Origin: Planctomycetota bacterium
Lineage (GTDB): Bacteria; Planctomycetota; UBA11346
DNA length: 12,999 nt
Assembly (NCBI GenBank): GCA_024641365.1
Contig: JAHEDF010000053.1
Coordinates: 1 to 12,999 of the forward strand
Direction of reading: 5' to 3'
Positions 5,447 to 12,800 of this stretch are shown in pieces. The notes below the pieces were generated by a model that was not told the DNA's origin, did not search any database, and was given only the letters and a program-made list of their open reading frames with translations. The translations under genes and the position numbers were made by a program. Position 1 is the stretch's first letter; the number at the start of each line of letters is the position of its first letter.

Positions 5447-7657
5447 ATGACCTCGTTCCAAACTGCATCGCGAATTTTGCCACTTGTTGGCCTGCTCGCT
5501 CAGCTCAGTGCTGTGGAGCCAGCGTCCGACGCTACGTCGATTAACCCAACCGCATTTGCTGAACCGCGCATTGAAGCGCCAGATTTAGAATTAGATAAAG
5601 ATGGTTCGCTGATTGCTCCCCGTGGATTTGTCGTGCGCATCGGTGATCGCGTGCTCATTGGCAACGCGCTGCGTTATCACCAAAAAAATGATGATTTATA
5701 TGCGACAGGACAAGTCGTTATGGTTAGTCCAGGCGTTCGTGTGCATGCGGAACGCCTGGGAATGCATCCGCACGCACAAAGTGGCGATGCTTGGAATGTC
5801 GAAGCATTTATTGAGCACGCCGGTCGCCGCATTGTCATTTCTGCTGAACATATTCATTTTGATCGCACTGTATTACGCTTTGACGGCGTTAAAGGCATCG
5901 CCGGTCACGGTGGTATTGCTGGTTTAGGCGCCAGTTCTGCGCGCGTTTATTTACGAGAAACGCCCGCCAAAGATCGCGCTGGTTTTGAACAGCAAGTCAG
6001 TGGCATTGAATTAATTGGTGCAACGGTCCGCGCTGCTGATTATCCAGTATTTTATTTTCCGTATATGTACCGTGACTTCACCTATGATTACCCGTGGACG
6101 CGATATGAAGGTGGGAAGCAACGTCGCTTAGGATTTTATTTACGCGGTTGGGTAGGAACTAGCTTCCGCGAGATATGGGATTGGCACCCACGTATTGAAT
6201 TGCGCGGCGATTTATATTCACGCACAGGCGAGGCCTGGGGCGCAAAGGGTGAATGGTTTAGTAATTATGGTTATGGACAGGCATCTGTTTATAATAGTCA
6301 ACAAGAAGTGGTCATGGGCGGCGGTGATGACTTGCAAAATGTCACTGTCCGTAATTCCTCCGTTGTCGATTTAGAACAACAATTACATGGCTTGGGTGGT
6401 GCCCTCTATGGCCGTTGGGTATCTTTACCGGATGCTGATCCGCCAGGACCAGGAGAAACGCAACGTCCATGGGATGATCGTTTTCGTGCCGATTATTTAC
6501 GCGACGATTTAGAACACCGACCATTCGCGCGCCGTGGGGTGACCGGCACCTGGGGAACGTCACTTGGTACCATTACGCTCGACACGGAAAAACGTGCGAA
6601 TCCACAACAAATTCTGACAGACCGTCTGTGGGGCGTGCAGGTCATGATGCCCGCTTTGCAGCTACTTGGGCCCCTGCATGTAAGCGGTTCTGGCTGGAGT
6701 GAAAGTTTAGAAAATTCTTTTTATGACGATGCCGCCGTGCGTACCTCGTATGACGGAAAAATGACAGCCATGAAATGGTTTGGGCCATTAGGAATTGATG
6801 CTGGCGGTGGAGTCGATGGCCTTGTTTATCAAGATGCACGATTTGGTGGCGCTGATTTACTTGATGATCAAATGCGCATGGTGCCCATGTATACTGGTGG
6901 AATTCGTACACGCTTTATTGGTGATTGGGGTAATGGTTTATCACATATATTCACACCACGAGTTGGTGTTGAATGGTATGAAAAAGGACAAGGCGATACG
7001 CTCAGTGCGTGGCGCTTTGGTGACACCAGAGACACACTGACAGAAAATCGTCATTTATTAGCCACCAGTTTTGATACCAGTGTATCGAGCACACGCACAC
7101 TATTACGAGCAACTGCAACAGCACGGTGGGGTTTGCGCTTAGAGGATCGCTTTTACATTGATGAATTTGGTAATACTCGAACCGCCGATTCAACTCTTTA
7201 TGATGTTTTTGGCACCATTGAAGGTTCGCCCATTGCATCGTGGATTATAAATGGCTCGGTTTATTACGATGCCTTAGCTGAACGTTTTCGCACTTTTGAT
7301 GTTGGTACGAGTTGGGTTCCGGCTCAATTTATGGCTGTCCGCTATAATGGATCACTTATACCGGAAACACCAACGACATCAGCAGTCTGGCAACATCGAC
7401 CAGGCATTACCTTTTTAGCAAATCGTTATCGTTTTGATGGCGATGTTACATTCCGGCCAAATGGTCATGCAGTCGATCAATGGATGGCACAAATTACTCG
7501 TCGTATGGTTGATGGTGATTTATCTCTGAACTATGAAATGCTGCGAGATGAGAATGGTCACATTTATGATCGACGTATCGGCGTCAACTTTTCAATGTCC
7601 ATTGGTGGTGGTCCATCTGATTCTCATAATTTGCAACCAACAACTACGCGACCATGA
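5447..7657 (+). CDS. lptD: LptD/OstA-like outer-membrane LPS-assembly protein
   Basis: A 736-residue protein, close to the ~780 of E. coli LptD. Residues 1-22 form a plausible signal peptide (ASRILPLVGLLAQLSA). Residues about 45-170 are an OstA-type beta-jelly-roll (IGDRVLIGNALRYHQ, LYATGQVVMV, RVHAERLGMHP, ISAEHIHF). The transition to the barrel carries the family signature PVFYFPYMYRDF, then YPWTRYEGGKQRRLGFYLRG. The rest alternates amphipathic strands with Gly/Tyr/Trp, typical of a large barrel. LptD with LptE places LPS in the outer leaflet. I see no cysteine in the whole protein, so the inter-domain disulfides needed by E. coli LptD are absent. No lptE is evident nearby. There is no clear Shine-Dalgarno at the ATG. 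The stop overlaps the next gene as ATGA. True LPS transport in this organism is inferred from homology only. Confidence 0.85.
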   Translation: MTSFQTASRILPLVGLLAQLSAVEPASDATSINPTAFAEPRIEAPDLELDKDGSLIAPRGFVVRIGDRVLIGNALRYHQKNDDLYATGQVVMVSPGVRVHAERLGMHPHAQSGDAWNVEAFIEHAGRRIVISAEHIHFDRTVLRFDGVKGIAGHGGIAGLGASSARVYLRETPAKDRAGFEQQVSGIELIGATVRAADYPVFYFPYMYRDFTYDYPWTRYEGGKQRRLGFYLRGWVGTSFREIWDWHPRIELRGDLYSRTGEAWGAKGEWFSNYGYGQASVYNSQQEVVMGGGDDLQNVTVRNSSVVDLEQQLHGLGGALYGRWVSLPDADPPGPGETQRPWDDRFRADYLRDDLEHRPFARRGVTGTWGTSLGTITLDTEKRANPQQILTDRLWGVQVMMPALQLLGPLHVSGSGWSESLENSFYDDAAVRTSYDGKMTAMKWFGPLGIDAGGGVDGLVYQDARFGGADLLDDQMRMVPMYTGGIRTRFIGDWGNGLSHIFTPRVGVEWYEKGQGDTLSAWRFGDTRDTLTENRHLLATSFDTSVSSTRTLLRATATARWGLRLEDRFYIDEFGNTRTADSTLYDVFGTIEGSPIASWIINGSVYYDALAERFRTFDVGTSWVPAQFMAVRYNGSLIPETPTTSAVWQHRPGITFLANRYRFDGDVTFRPNGHAVDQWMAQITRRMVDGDLSLNYEMLRDENGHIYDRRIGVNFSMSIGGGPSDSHNLQPTTTRP

Positions 7658-8520
7658 GATTCGGCACACTTCTACGCTTTTTATTTGTAGCTGGTTGGGC
7701 TGTTTTTCTCAGCATTCATATCACGCATCATGCAGCACCTGGATTAGGACTCACTGAACGAAATGCTTTTTCGACAGCCTTGGCTAAAAATTTAGGGCGC
7801 ACGTACGTCTATCATTTACAACGTAGTTCCACTAATGCCCCGCAAAAAATTGGTGAATGCACAACCTCCTATTTACGCACAGAAAACGGTTTTGAATTAG
7901 AGACTACCCTGCATGTCGATGATCTCGGTGTTTTAGCGCCAAGTTTAAATCTATTACCGGCTTTGCGTAATGCCTCATCACGGCAGATGCATTTGCGTTT
8001 AACTGAAGTGCTGAGCAACGAACGCTTCTTAATTGGATTGCGAGGTTCTGGTAATTTATTGGGATTAGAAGCAGAAGGCGACGGCCTTGTCAATGACACC
8101 GGTTTGCACGGAACATATATTTTGGAAGACGGTGCCCCGACACCATTTCATGTACCCACCATCACCAGCGCTGCCGCAAATGGCAATGATTTTGCTGTTA
8201 CCTTGCCGCCAGGATTACAAATCGGTGATCGTTTTACGTCACAATTATTAAGTCCTGATATTACTGCATTAAAGCTTAAAACGATAACTGCTATTTATAC
8301 GGTGCTGCCGAAAGAAACGCTGACAACAGTTGCCGGTCAATTGTCGGTATTTCGCGTGCAAATGGAGGTCGATAATCGCAAGGTCGCCACATTATGGTGT
8401 GATGATCAGGGCACTGTATTTCTCAGTCGGCAAAAAGATGGCATGGAACTATCACTGGCCACAATTCGTGAAATTGGTGGTAATATTTTATGGCCGCCTG
8501 CACTGGTCACTAAACCATGA
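7654..8520 (+). CDS. Membrane-anchored beta-rich protein of unknown function
   Basis: A 288-residue protein I do not recognise. It begins with one hydrophobic segment (about 5-24, LLRFLFVAGWAVFLSIHI) that may be an uncleaved anchor or signal peptide. The remaining ~260 residues are predicted to lie outside the cytoplasm and look beta-rich. Near the end, VAGQLSVFRVQMEVDN then ATLWCDDQGTVFLSRQKDG resemble the G-x-x-x-x-V-x-x and W-x-D-x-x-G-x-V-L pattern of DUF3108-type and transglutaminase-associated periplasmic domains; this is a weak resemblance. It overlaps the lptD-like gene upstream and the squalene synthase gene downstream by ATGA on both sides, so expression should be coupled to both. 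A single N-terminal helix plus a beta-rich periplasmic part recalls LptC in outline, but it is longer and I see no LptC signature. Confidence 0.75.
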   Translation: MRFGTLLRFLFVAGWAVFLSIHITHHAAPGLGLTERNAFSTALAKNLGRTYVYHLQRSSTNAPQKIGECTTSYLRTENGFELETTLHVDDLGVLAPSLNLLPALRNASSRQMHLRLTEVLSNERFLIGLRGSGNLLGLEAEGDGLVNDTGLHGTYILEDGAPTPFHVPTITSAAANGNDFAVTLPPGLQIGDRFTSQLLSPDITALKLKTITAIYTVLPKETLTTVAGQLSVFRVQMEVDNRKVATLWCDDQGTVFLSRQKDGMELSLATIREIGGNILWPPALVTKP

Positions 8521-9542
8521 GAGATGCCGAATCAGATAAACAATTTTGTCATGATATGCTACCAAAAGTATCGCGCACTTTTGCCGCGTGCATACGTTTA
8601 TTGCCGCCGCGTGTAGAAAATGCAGTCCTAATAGCGTATTTATTGTGCCGCATTGCCGACACCATTGAAGACACTGCCGATTTACCGTTTGCTGAAAAAG
8701 AGCGCTTATTAACACATTTTAAAAATTGTTTAAATAAAGATGGGCCTGATGCCGGTCCATTAATTGCTGCTTTTTCTGCTAAGCGAACGCACGACGAAAC
8801 GTTGACAGCACAAGCTGATATCGCCCTGCGCGAATACCGTCGACTTGATGATGACCAACAAGATGCCATACGCCCTTGGGTGCAAGAAATGTGTGATGGT
8901 ATGGCGCAATTTGCGCGCGTTCACGCGCGCGCACGGCCTGATCACTTAGAAGCATTGGCCAGCTTAGAAGAATTAGATCGCTATTGTTATTATGTAGCAG
9001 GAACGGTCGGACATTTACTCACCGAATTGTTCCGACTCCATCATCCGCGTTTAACTAAAAAACATTATGCAAAACTAAAAGCGCTATCGACGAGCTTCGG
9101 TCTCGGTTTGCAATTAACCAATATAATTAAAGACGTCGCTGATGACCGTCAACGTGGATGGAGTTTTGTGCCACGCCAATTATGTTCACTCGCCGGTACA
9201 ACACCCGAGCAATTATTGGCTGACACGTCGTCGCGCCAATCACAAATTGTCATGTCGTTATTAATTGCAAAAGCAAAAAGACATCTCAAAGACGCCTTAA
9301 ATTATTGCACTACCTTACCAAGAAGCGCCTACCGCATTCGCCTGTTCTGCTTAACGCCCCTATTTTTTGCCGTGCGCACGCTGCACAAAGCGGAACGAGA
9401 TCCCCAATTATTAAACCCAAATCACAAAGTAAAAATCACCCGTGGTGAAGTCTATCGCATTTTATGCACCACGTATGTATTAGCTCCCAATAATCACCTA
9501 GTACGCGCCTATTATCGACAATTAGCTGGTAAAAAACGTTAA
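8517..9542 (+). CDS. Squalene/phytoene synthase family enzyme, ERG9-like squalene synthase
   Basis: A 341-residue class I trans-prenyltransferase of the head-to-head type. The two Asp-rich Mg-diphosphate motifs are intact: DTIED (48-52) in CRIADTIEDT, and DVADD (206-210) in TNIIKDVADDRQRGW. Between them YCYYVAGTVGHLLTELF (156-172) matches the YCHYVAGLVG signature of eukaryotic-type squalene synthases. The C-terminal FCLTPLFFAVRTL and KVKITRGEVYRIL match the corresponding ERG9 blocks. It most likely joins two farnesyl diphosphates into squalene via presqualene diphosphate; phytoene synthesis is less likely on these motifs. It lacks the C-terminal membrane anchor of eukaryotic enzymes. It is the last gene of the coupled lptD-like block, with ATGA overlap and no independent ribosome binding site. 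No cyclase, epoxidase or hpn gene is in the window. Confidence 0.88.
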   Translation: MRDAESDKQFCHDMLPKVSRTFAACIRLLPPRVENAVLIAYLLCRIADTIEDTADLPFAEKERLLTHFKNCLNKDGPDAGPLIAAFSAKRTHDETLTAQADIALREYRRLDDDQQDAIRPWVQEMCDGMAQFARVHARARPDHLEALASLEELDRYCYYVAGTVGHLLTELFRLHHPRLTKKHYAKLKALSTSFGLGLQLTNIIKDVADDRQRGWSFVPRQLCSLAGTTPEQLLADTSSRQSQIVMSLLIAKAKRHLKDALNYCTTLPRSAYRIRLFCLTPLFFAVRTLHKAERDPQLLNPNHKVKITRGEVYRILCTTYVLAPNNHLVRAYYRQLAGKKR

Positions 9543-10084
9543 GCGAAAATTAAAGCGCTCATGCAAAGCTCTCATAAAAATAAGCAAAACACTACAAACC
9601 GATATCCCGTCATAAACAAGGAATCGCGAATGCGGCTGGCCTTTGACACCAATAGGCAAAAGCGTCAACACACTGATTACACCACATGTCAGGATGACGG
9701 GGTCTGTATAAATCAATAATTCCCGTGCCCTAATTGCTCATACACGTCATCTCTATCATAACTTGAGACATACAAATATCCTAGACTTTACGGCCAGCTC
9801 AGAAACATGACCTCCGCTTTATAAACCATGCACATGCCGCTAAACTATAACCACCGCTGCGTTTACCGCTGCTGGTTTTAACGTTTACTATAGATTTAAT
9901 CGTATCGGCAAAGCTGGACCGAGGAATTGCAGCCATCGTTCAAACTGCTGCCGCTGTCAGAGCACGATTGCAGATCATATGCAAGCCAATGGCTGCGTTT
10001 GTTGTCCCAATGCCAGTAACAACTCTGGGTCTACAATGAATAATATTTTGCCAAAACGGGATCGAGGTCCCGGGAACAATACCA
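9543..10084. other. Convergent gap between squalene synthase and hydrolase genes
   Basis: 542 nt without an intact gene. Most of it is the pseudogene relic at 9680-10078. The remaining 9543-9679 has no recognised motif, though part may be further decayed coding sequence. A 64-codon minus-strand frame (9522-9716) is a shard of the relic that runs into the end of the synthase gene, not an independent gene. No clear terminator hairpin was seen here. Confidence 0.6.
9680..10078 (-). pseudogene. Decayed, 5'-truncated copy of the adjacent GspK/PilX-like gene
   Basis: Read on the minus strand, this stretch matches the intact gene at 10845-11780 in scattered frames. One frame gives PGPRSRFGKILF against PGPRDRFGNLLF. 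A shifted frame gives AAIGLHMICNRAL against PAIGSYMICNARL, followed by an in-frame TGA. Further on IYTDPVILTCGV resembles VYRKAPAVFIVSCGGG in the same order. At DNA level, 9962-9996 aligns with 11401-11436 and 10051-10077 with about 11488-11514. The copy lacks the first ~95 codons, including the membrane segment, and is interrupted by at least one frameshift and one stop, so it cannot make the protein. The low-coordinate end is uncertain; weak similarity may reach about 9634. It fills most of the otherwise geneless 9543-10084 gap. Confidence 0.72.
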
Positions 10085-10783
10085 CTATTTTTTAATCAGT
10101 GCGATGGCTTTCTCTGCAAAACGTTTTCCTAGGGTTTCGTACCCCTCTTTGCTATAGTGCAGATCATTTTTAGTCTGCCCATCTTTCGTGACATCGTTGA
10201 GGTCGTCTGTGTCTACCCAGGCACCGTTTGGAGCGTCCTCAGCAATCTTCACCAAAATGTCACGCATGTTTTTCCAGGAATCGCTTTTGTCTTTATTGTC
10301 TAAACCATAATCGCTTAATCGGCCAATCACAATATTCATGGCGTCAATTTTCAAATCCGTCTTTATATGATTAATAAGACCATTGAAACTATCCCGATAA
10401 ACTTCAGTCAGCTCTTGTCCGGCGTCTGTTTCCCCCTGCATCCATATAAAGGTAACGGTGTCAAATGTTTTACCGTCAGTGGCTTTTATAAGGCTCGCCT
10501 GTAATTGGTCATAGAGAAAACCATTGGGACTCTTTTCGGGCCGTTCTTTATTTTCAGGGAATTTATACTCTTTATACCAAGCGCGAATAGGCGCTCCGCG
10601 CTTAGCACTTTTAACCATGGTCACGTTATCTTTTCCGAAAGCTTCCTCGACGATCGGTGCGAAAAATACTTTGGTATCGAGTTTATACATATTGGACTGC
10701 CCAGCGAGAATAAATAAATGTTTTTCTTGGGTTTGGGCGCTTGAGATAAAACTCAGCGTGAGTATGAAAAGTATAAGTCTCAT
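10085..10783 (-). CDS. Secreted SGNH hydrolase, sialate O-acetylesterase-like (CE6-type)
   Basis: A 232-residue protein. Residues 1-16 are a signal peptide (MRLILFILTLSFISSA). The mature part opens with HLFILAGQSNM (22-32), the nucleophile block with Ser30. RGAPI (62-66) follows as the oxyanion-Gly block, then WMQGETDA (114-121), and DLHYS (207-211) with catalytic His209. These are the blocks of the SASA/carbohydrate-esterase-6 family, which removes acetyl groups from sugars such as sialic acid or xylan; the true substrate is unknown. The reading frame stays open upstream for 51 more codons, but I chose this start because it begins the signal peptide and follows a weak purine-rich GAGAGAG site; the longer version would overlap the preceding gene. 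It lies 61 nt after the GspK-like gene, with the GspK-like relic on its other side. Confidence 0.87.
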   Translation of the reverse strand: MRLILFILTLSFISSAQTQEKHLFILAGQSNMYKLDTKVFFAPIVEEAFGKDNVTMVKSAKRGAPIRAWYKEYKFPENKERPEKSPNGFLYDQLQASLIKATDGKTFDTVTFIWMQGETDAGQELTEVYRDSFNGLINHIKTDLKIDAMNIVIGRLSDYGLDNKDKSDSWKNMRDILVKIAEDAPNGAWVDTDDLNDVTKDGQTKNDLHYSKEGYETLGKRFAEKAIALIKK

Positions 10784-10844
10784 TAATGTGCTCTCTCTAT
10801 GTTGAATAAATGTACTATTACCAATCTGTTGCGAAGCCTTTCTT

Positions 10845-11780
10845 TTACCAGCGATCAGGCTCACTTTGCAGACGTTGGCGATAGAGAAAGGTTCCCGATA
10901 GATTACGTCTATTCTGCTGATCCTCTGGCTGACCACCGAAAAACTTACTAATAGTCGCTGGTTTTATATTTAAATTATTGTGGCCTGAGGCATAAATATA
11001 TCCTGGGCTCGTAGGTCCTACCGCTGGACTCCAGGCAACTTCATACCAGAGCATTGGCTCATTAGCGCGTGCCATCGCCCATTCTTGTTGTGAATACCAA
11101 ATTCCTTTATCTGGTGAGCTTTGTACCTCACTCCAATTTTTATGGCCCCGTGACGTGCCACCACCGCAACTCACGATGAAAACCGCCGGTGCTTTTCGAT
11201 ACACGCGAAACCAACACGGTGCATCGGTCCCAGGCACCTGACTTGAATCACCGGCAACGAAAGCCTCAAAATTATCCGCCATAGGCATGGGATCAGGATT
11301 AGTATAATTCACCAATTTTTCCCAACGTACTGCTGGCTCATGCACAATAGGATTAGCAGCTACCCGCTGGGAAACGGCCGTAGGCGGACGCCTCCATAGA
11401 CGTGCATTACAAATCATATACGAGCCTATGGCTGGCCATTTTGTACCTTTGCAGGTTAATGTATCATCCGTTTCAAATAACAGATTACCAAAACGATCAC
11501 GTGGTCCTGGTAATCCGTTGCGGATATCTAGCCACCCAAACGCTTCTTCTTTTTCTGGTGTTTTGGGGTCATCCCAGCCAATGCGAGCTGTTTCTGATAT
11601 ATACTGCAAAGCCGAAGCAAACATGACACGAGCGCGGGTTTCCTCGAGTAAAAGTTGCCCTTCTTGAGAGTCGCTGCGCATGCGCGCTAAAAAAGCCAAA
11701 GCCAACATAGCAAGCAAGGCACAGATGCCTGCAACGACAATAAGGACCGTACCTTGACGTCTATTTTTTTGGTATGCCAT
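10845..11780 (-). CDS. GspK/PilX-like pseudopilin-type protein
   Basis: A 311-residue protein. A short basic leader RRQG is followed by a hydrophobic helix (TVLIVVAGICALLAMLALAFLA), then a charged RMRSD boundary. This G|TVLIV start lacks the Glu at position 5 of major pilins, as is usual for GspK/PilX minor pseudopilins that cap type II secretion or type IV pilus fibres. The remaining ~270 residues are a soluble, Trp-rich domain (AFGWLDI, ICNARLWRR, PCWFRVYR, GIWYSQQEW, LWYEVAW) that I do not recognise. The start codon directly abuts the stop of the preceding prepilin gene (TAA|ATG), with GAGG 9 nt upstream. A J-like gene followed by a K-like gene is the usual order in type II secretion clusters. 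A decayed second copy of this gene lies at 9680-10078. Confidence 0.75.
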   Translation of the reverse strand: MAYQKNRRQGTVLIVVAGICALLAMLALAFLARMRSDSQEGQLLLEETRARVMFASALQYISETARIGWDDPKTPEKEEAFGWLDIRNGLPGPRDRFGNLLFETDDTLTCKGTKWPAIGSYMICNARLWRRPPTAVSQRVAANPIVHEPAVRWEKLVNYTNPDPMPMADNFEAFVAGDSSQVPGTDAPCWFRVYRKAPAVFIVSCGGGTSRGHKNWSEVQSSPDKGIWYSQQEWAMARANEPMLWYEVAWSPAVGPTSPGYIYASGHNNLNIKPATISKFFGGQPEDQQNRRNLSGTFLYRQRLQSEPDRW

Positions 11781-12800
11781 TTATTGATACCTCGGATCAG
11801 TAATTTCGGTATCGAGTTCACGTTGTCTTCTAGCACCGCGTAACGTGGTGGTTAAGCCATCTATATTAATGGAAAATTGTTCTCCGGTCATCGGGTCAAG
11901 TATGACGACGCGCGATGCATGGCGAAAGCGATTGAAATAATAATAAACACAGGTGCGAATAGTTACCTGCGGCCACGTTTCTGGTTTTGCATTGAGAAAA
12001 TCAACCTGGGGATATAGGTCCCATTGCCACATGTTTTCCCTGCTAAAACCATTCTTCCCCCTTGAGGAATAAACACCGTGATGACATTGTGGATGCGTAC
12101 CCTTTCCGTTTTTAACCGTGGTTAGAACAAATCCACTGCTATGCCCCATTTCTGGTTTACTTTTCGGTTGATGGCGCTCCCTATGGTTGGTGTTAAAGTG
12201 ACCAAACCCAGCGCCATATTCACCAAATTCCTTGGGAATGGTTCCGTCAAAATCATAAAAAGCATAAATAAAGTTTGCTGGTAAATAATCCAACGCCGCG
12301 TAGTAGCCTAAATTATCCGTAATGTGCGGCAGAATCCGATGGCGCCATTCCCGCTCACTGGGGACAATGCCGTCATTTACCATGCCTTGTTTGCCAAAAA
12401 TACTGTAATCCCCCAACTTATTCATATAATATCCACTGTTTTCATTATTATAAGAACTCCAAATGTGACCATTATACCACTCTCTCGGGCCACTATGATC
12501 AAATGCGAGTGTGGTGTTTGGTGTGGAAAAATCTAATGGCTGAAACGGAAAACCATTCTCTCGCAGGGGTTGCTTCGTGGAATCGCAGCGCGAATCAAAT
12601 GTGTCCCAAAAATCCATTTCATAATTGGCTGCAACCACGGCCGTGCGAAAAATACTATTGGACAGGGATAATCGATTGGCCGCTGATATCGTTTGCGCAG
12701 CAACCCGCACTCCAGCCAAGGCAACCGAGAGTATCAGCATACCAATGGCAATGGAAACTATTAACTCAATCAATGTGAAAGCATTTTGTGCGCGTGTCAT
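11781..12800 (-). CDS. Prepilin-type protein, GspJ/PilW-like
   Basis: A 339-residue protein with a class III prepilin signal: leader MTRAQNA, then FTLIELIVSIAIGMLILSVALAGV. Phe1 and Glu5 of the mature helix are present; the residue before the cleavage site is Ala instead of the usual Gly. The N-terminal helix continues to about residue 35. The long globular part is unusually rich in aromatic residues, His and Asn (for example YNGHIWSSYNNENSGYY and GFGHFNTNHRERHQPK), far larger than a typical pseudopilin. It ends with a beta-rich segment (SRVVILDPMTGEQFSINIDG). The start overlaps the stop of the upstream minus-strand gene (TAATG), with GGA about 8 nt upstream. It is likely processed by a prepilin peptidase and assembled in a type II secretion or type IV pilus-like machine; the partners lie mostly outside the window. 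Confidence 0.82.
   Translation of the reverse strand: MTRAQNAFTLIELIVSIAIGMLILSVALAGVRVAAQTISAANRLSLSNSIFRTAVVAANYEMDFWDTFDSRCDSTKQPLRENGFPFQPLDFSTPNTTLAFDHSGPREWYNGHIWSSYNNENSGYYMNKLGDYSIFGKQGMVNDGIVPSEREWRHRILPHITDNLGYYAALDYLPANFIYAFYDFDGTIPKEFGEYGAGFGHFNTNHRERHQPKSKPEMGHSSGFVLTTVKNGKGTHPQCHHGVYSSRGKNGFSRENMWQWDLYPQVDFLNAKPETWPQVTIRTCVYYYFNRFRHASRVVILDPMTGEQFSINIDGLTTTLRGARRQRELDTEITDPRYQ

Noticed and set aside
5340..5450. A 36-codon frame ending in the ATGA at the lptD-like start, possible coupled small gene.
   Set aside because: No Shine-Dalgarno, no recognisable product, and any ATGA start creates such a stop in the shifted frame.
6642..6911. An 89-codon minus-strand frame rich in His/Gln within the lptD-like gene.
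   Set aside because: The composition is the antisense image of the coding strand; no independent evidence.
8916..8935. Alternating GCGCGCGTTCACGCGCGCGC sequence as a Z-DNA or regulatory element.
   Set aside because: It encodes FARVHARAR within the intact squalene synthase and is explained by Arg/Ala codons.
9522..9716. A 64-codon minus-strand frame as an independent membrane-like small gene.
   Set aside because: Its middle part matches the GspK-like gene in order with other fragments, and it overlaps the end of the synthase gene; it is a shard of the pseudogene.
10784..10936. A longer N-terminus for the SGNH hydrolase.
   Set aside because: The extra 51 residues overlap the end of the preceding gene and would bury a clear signal peptide.
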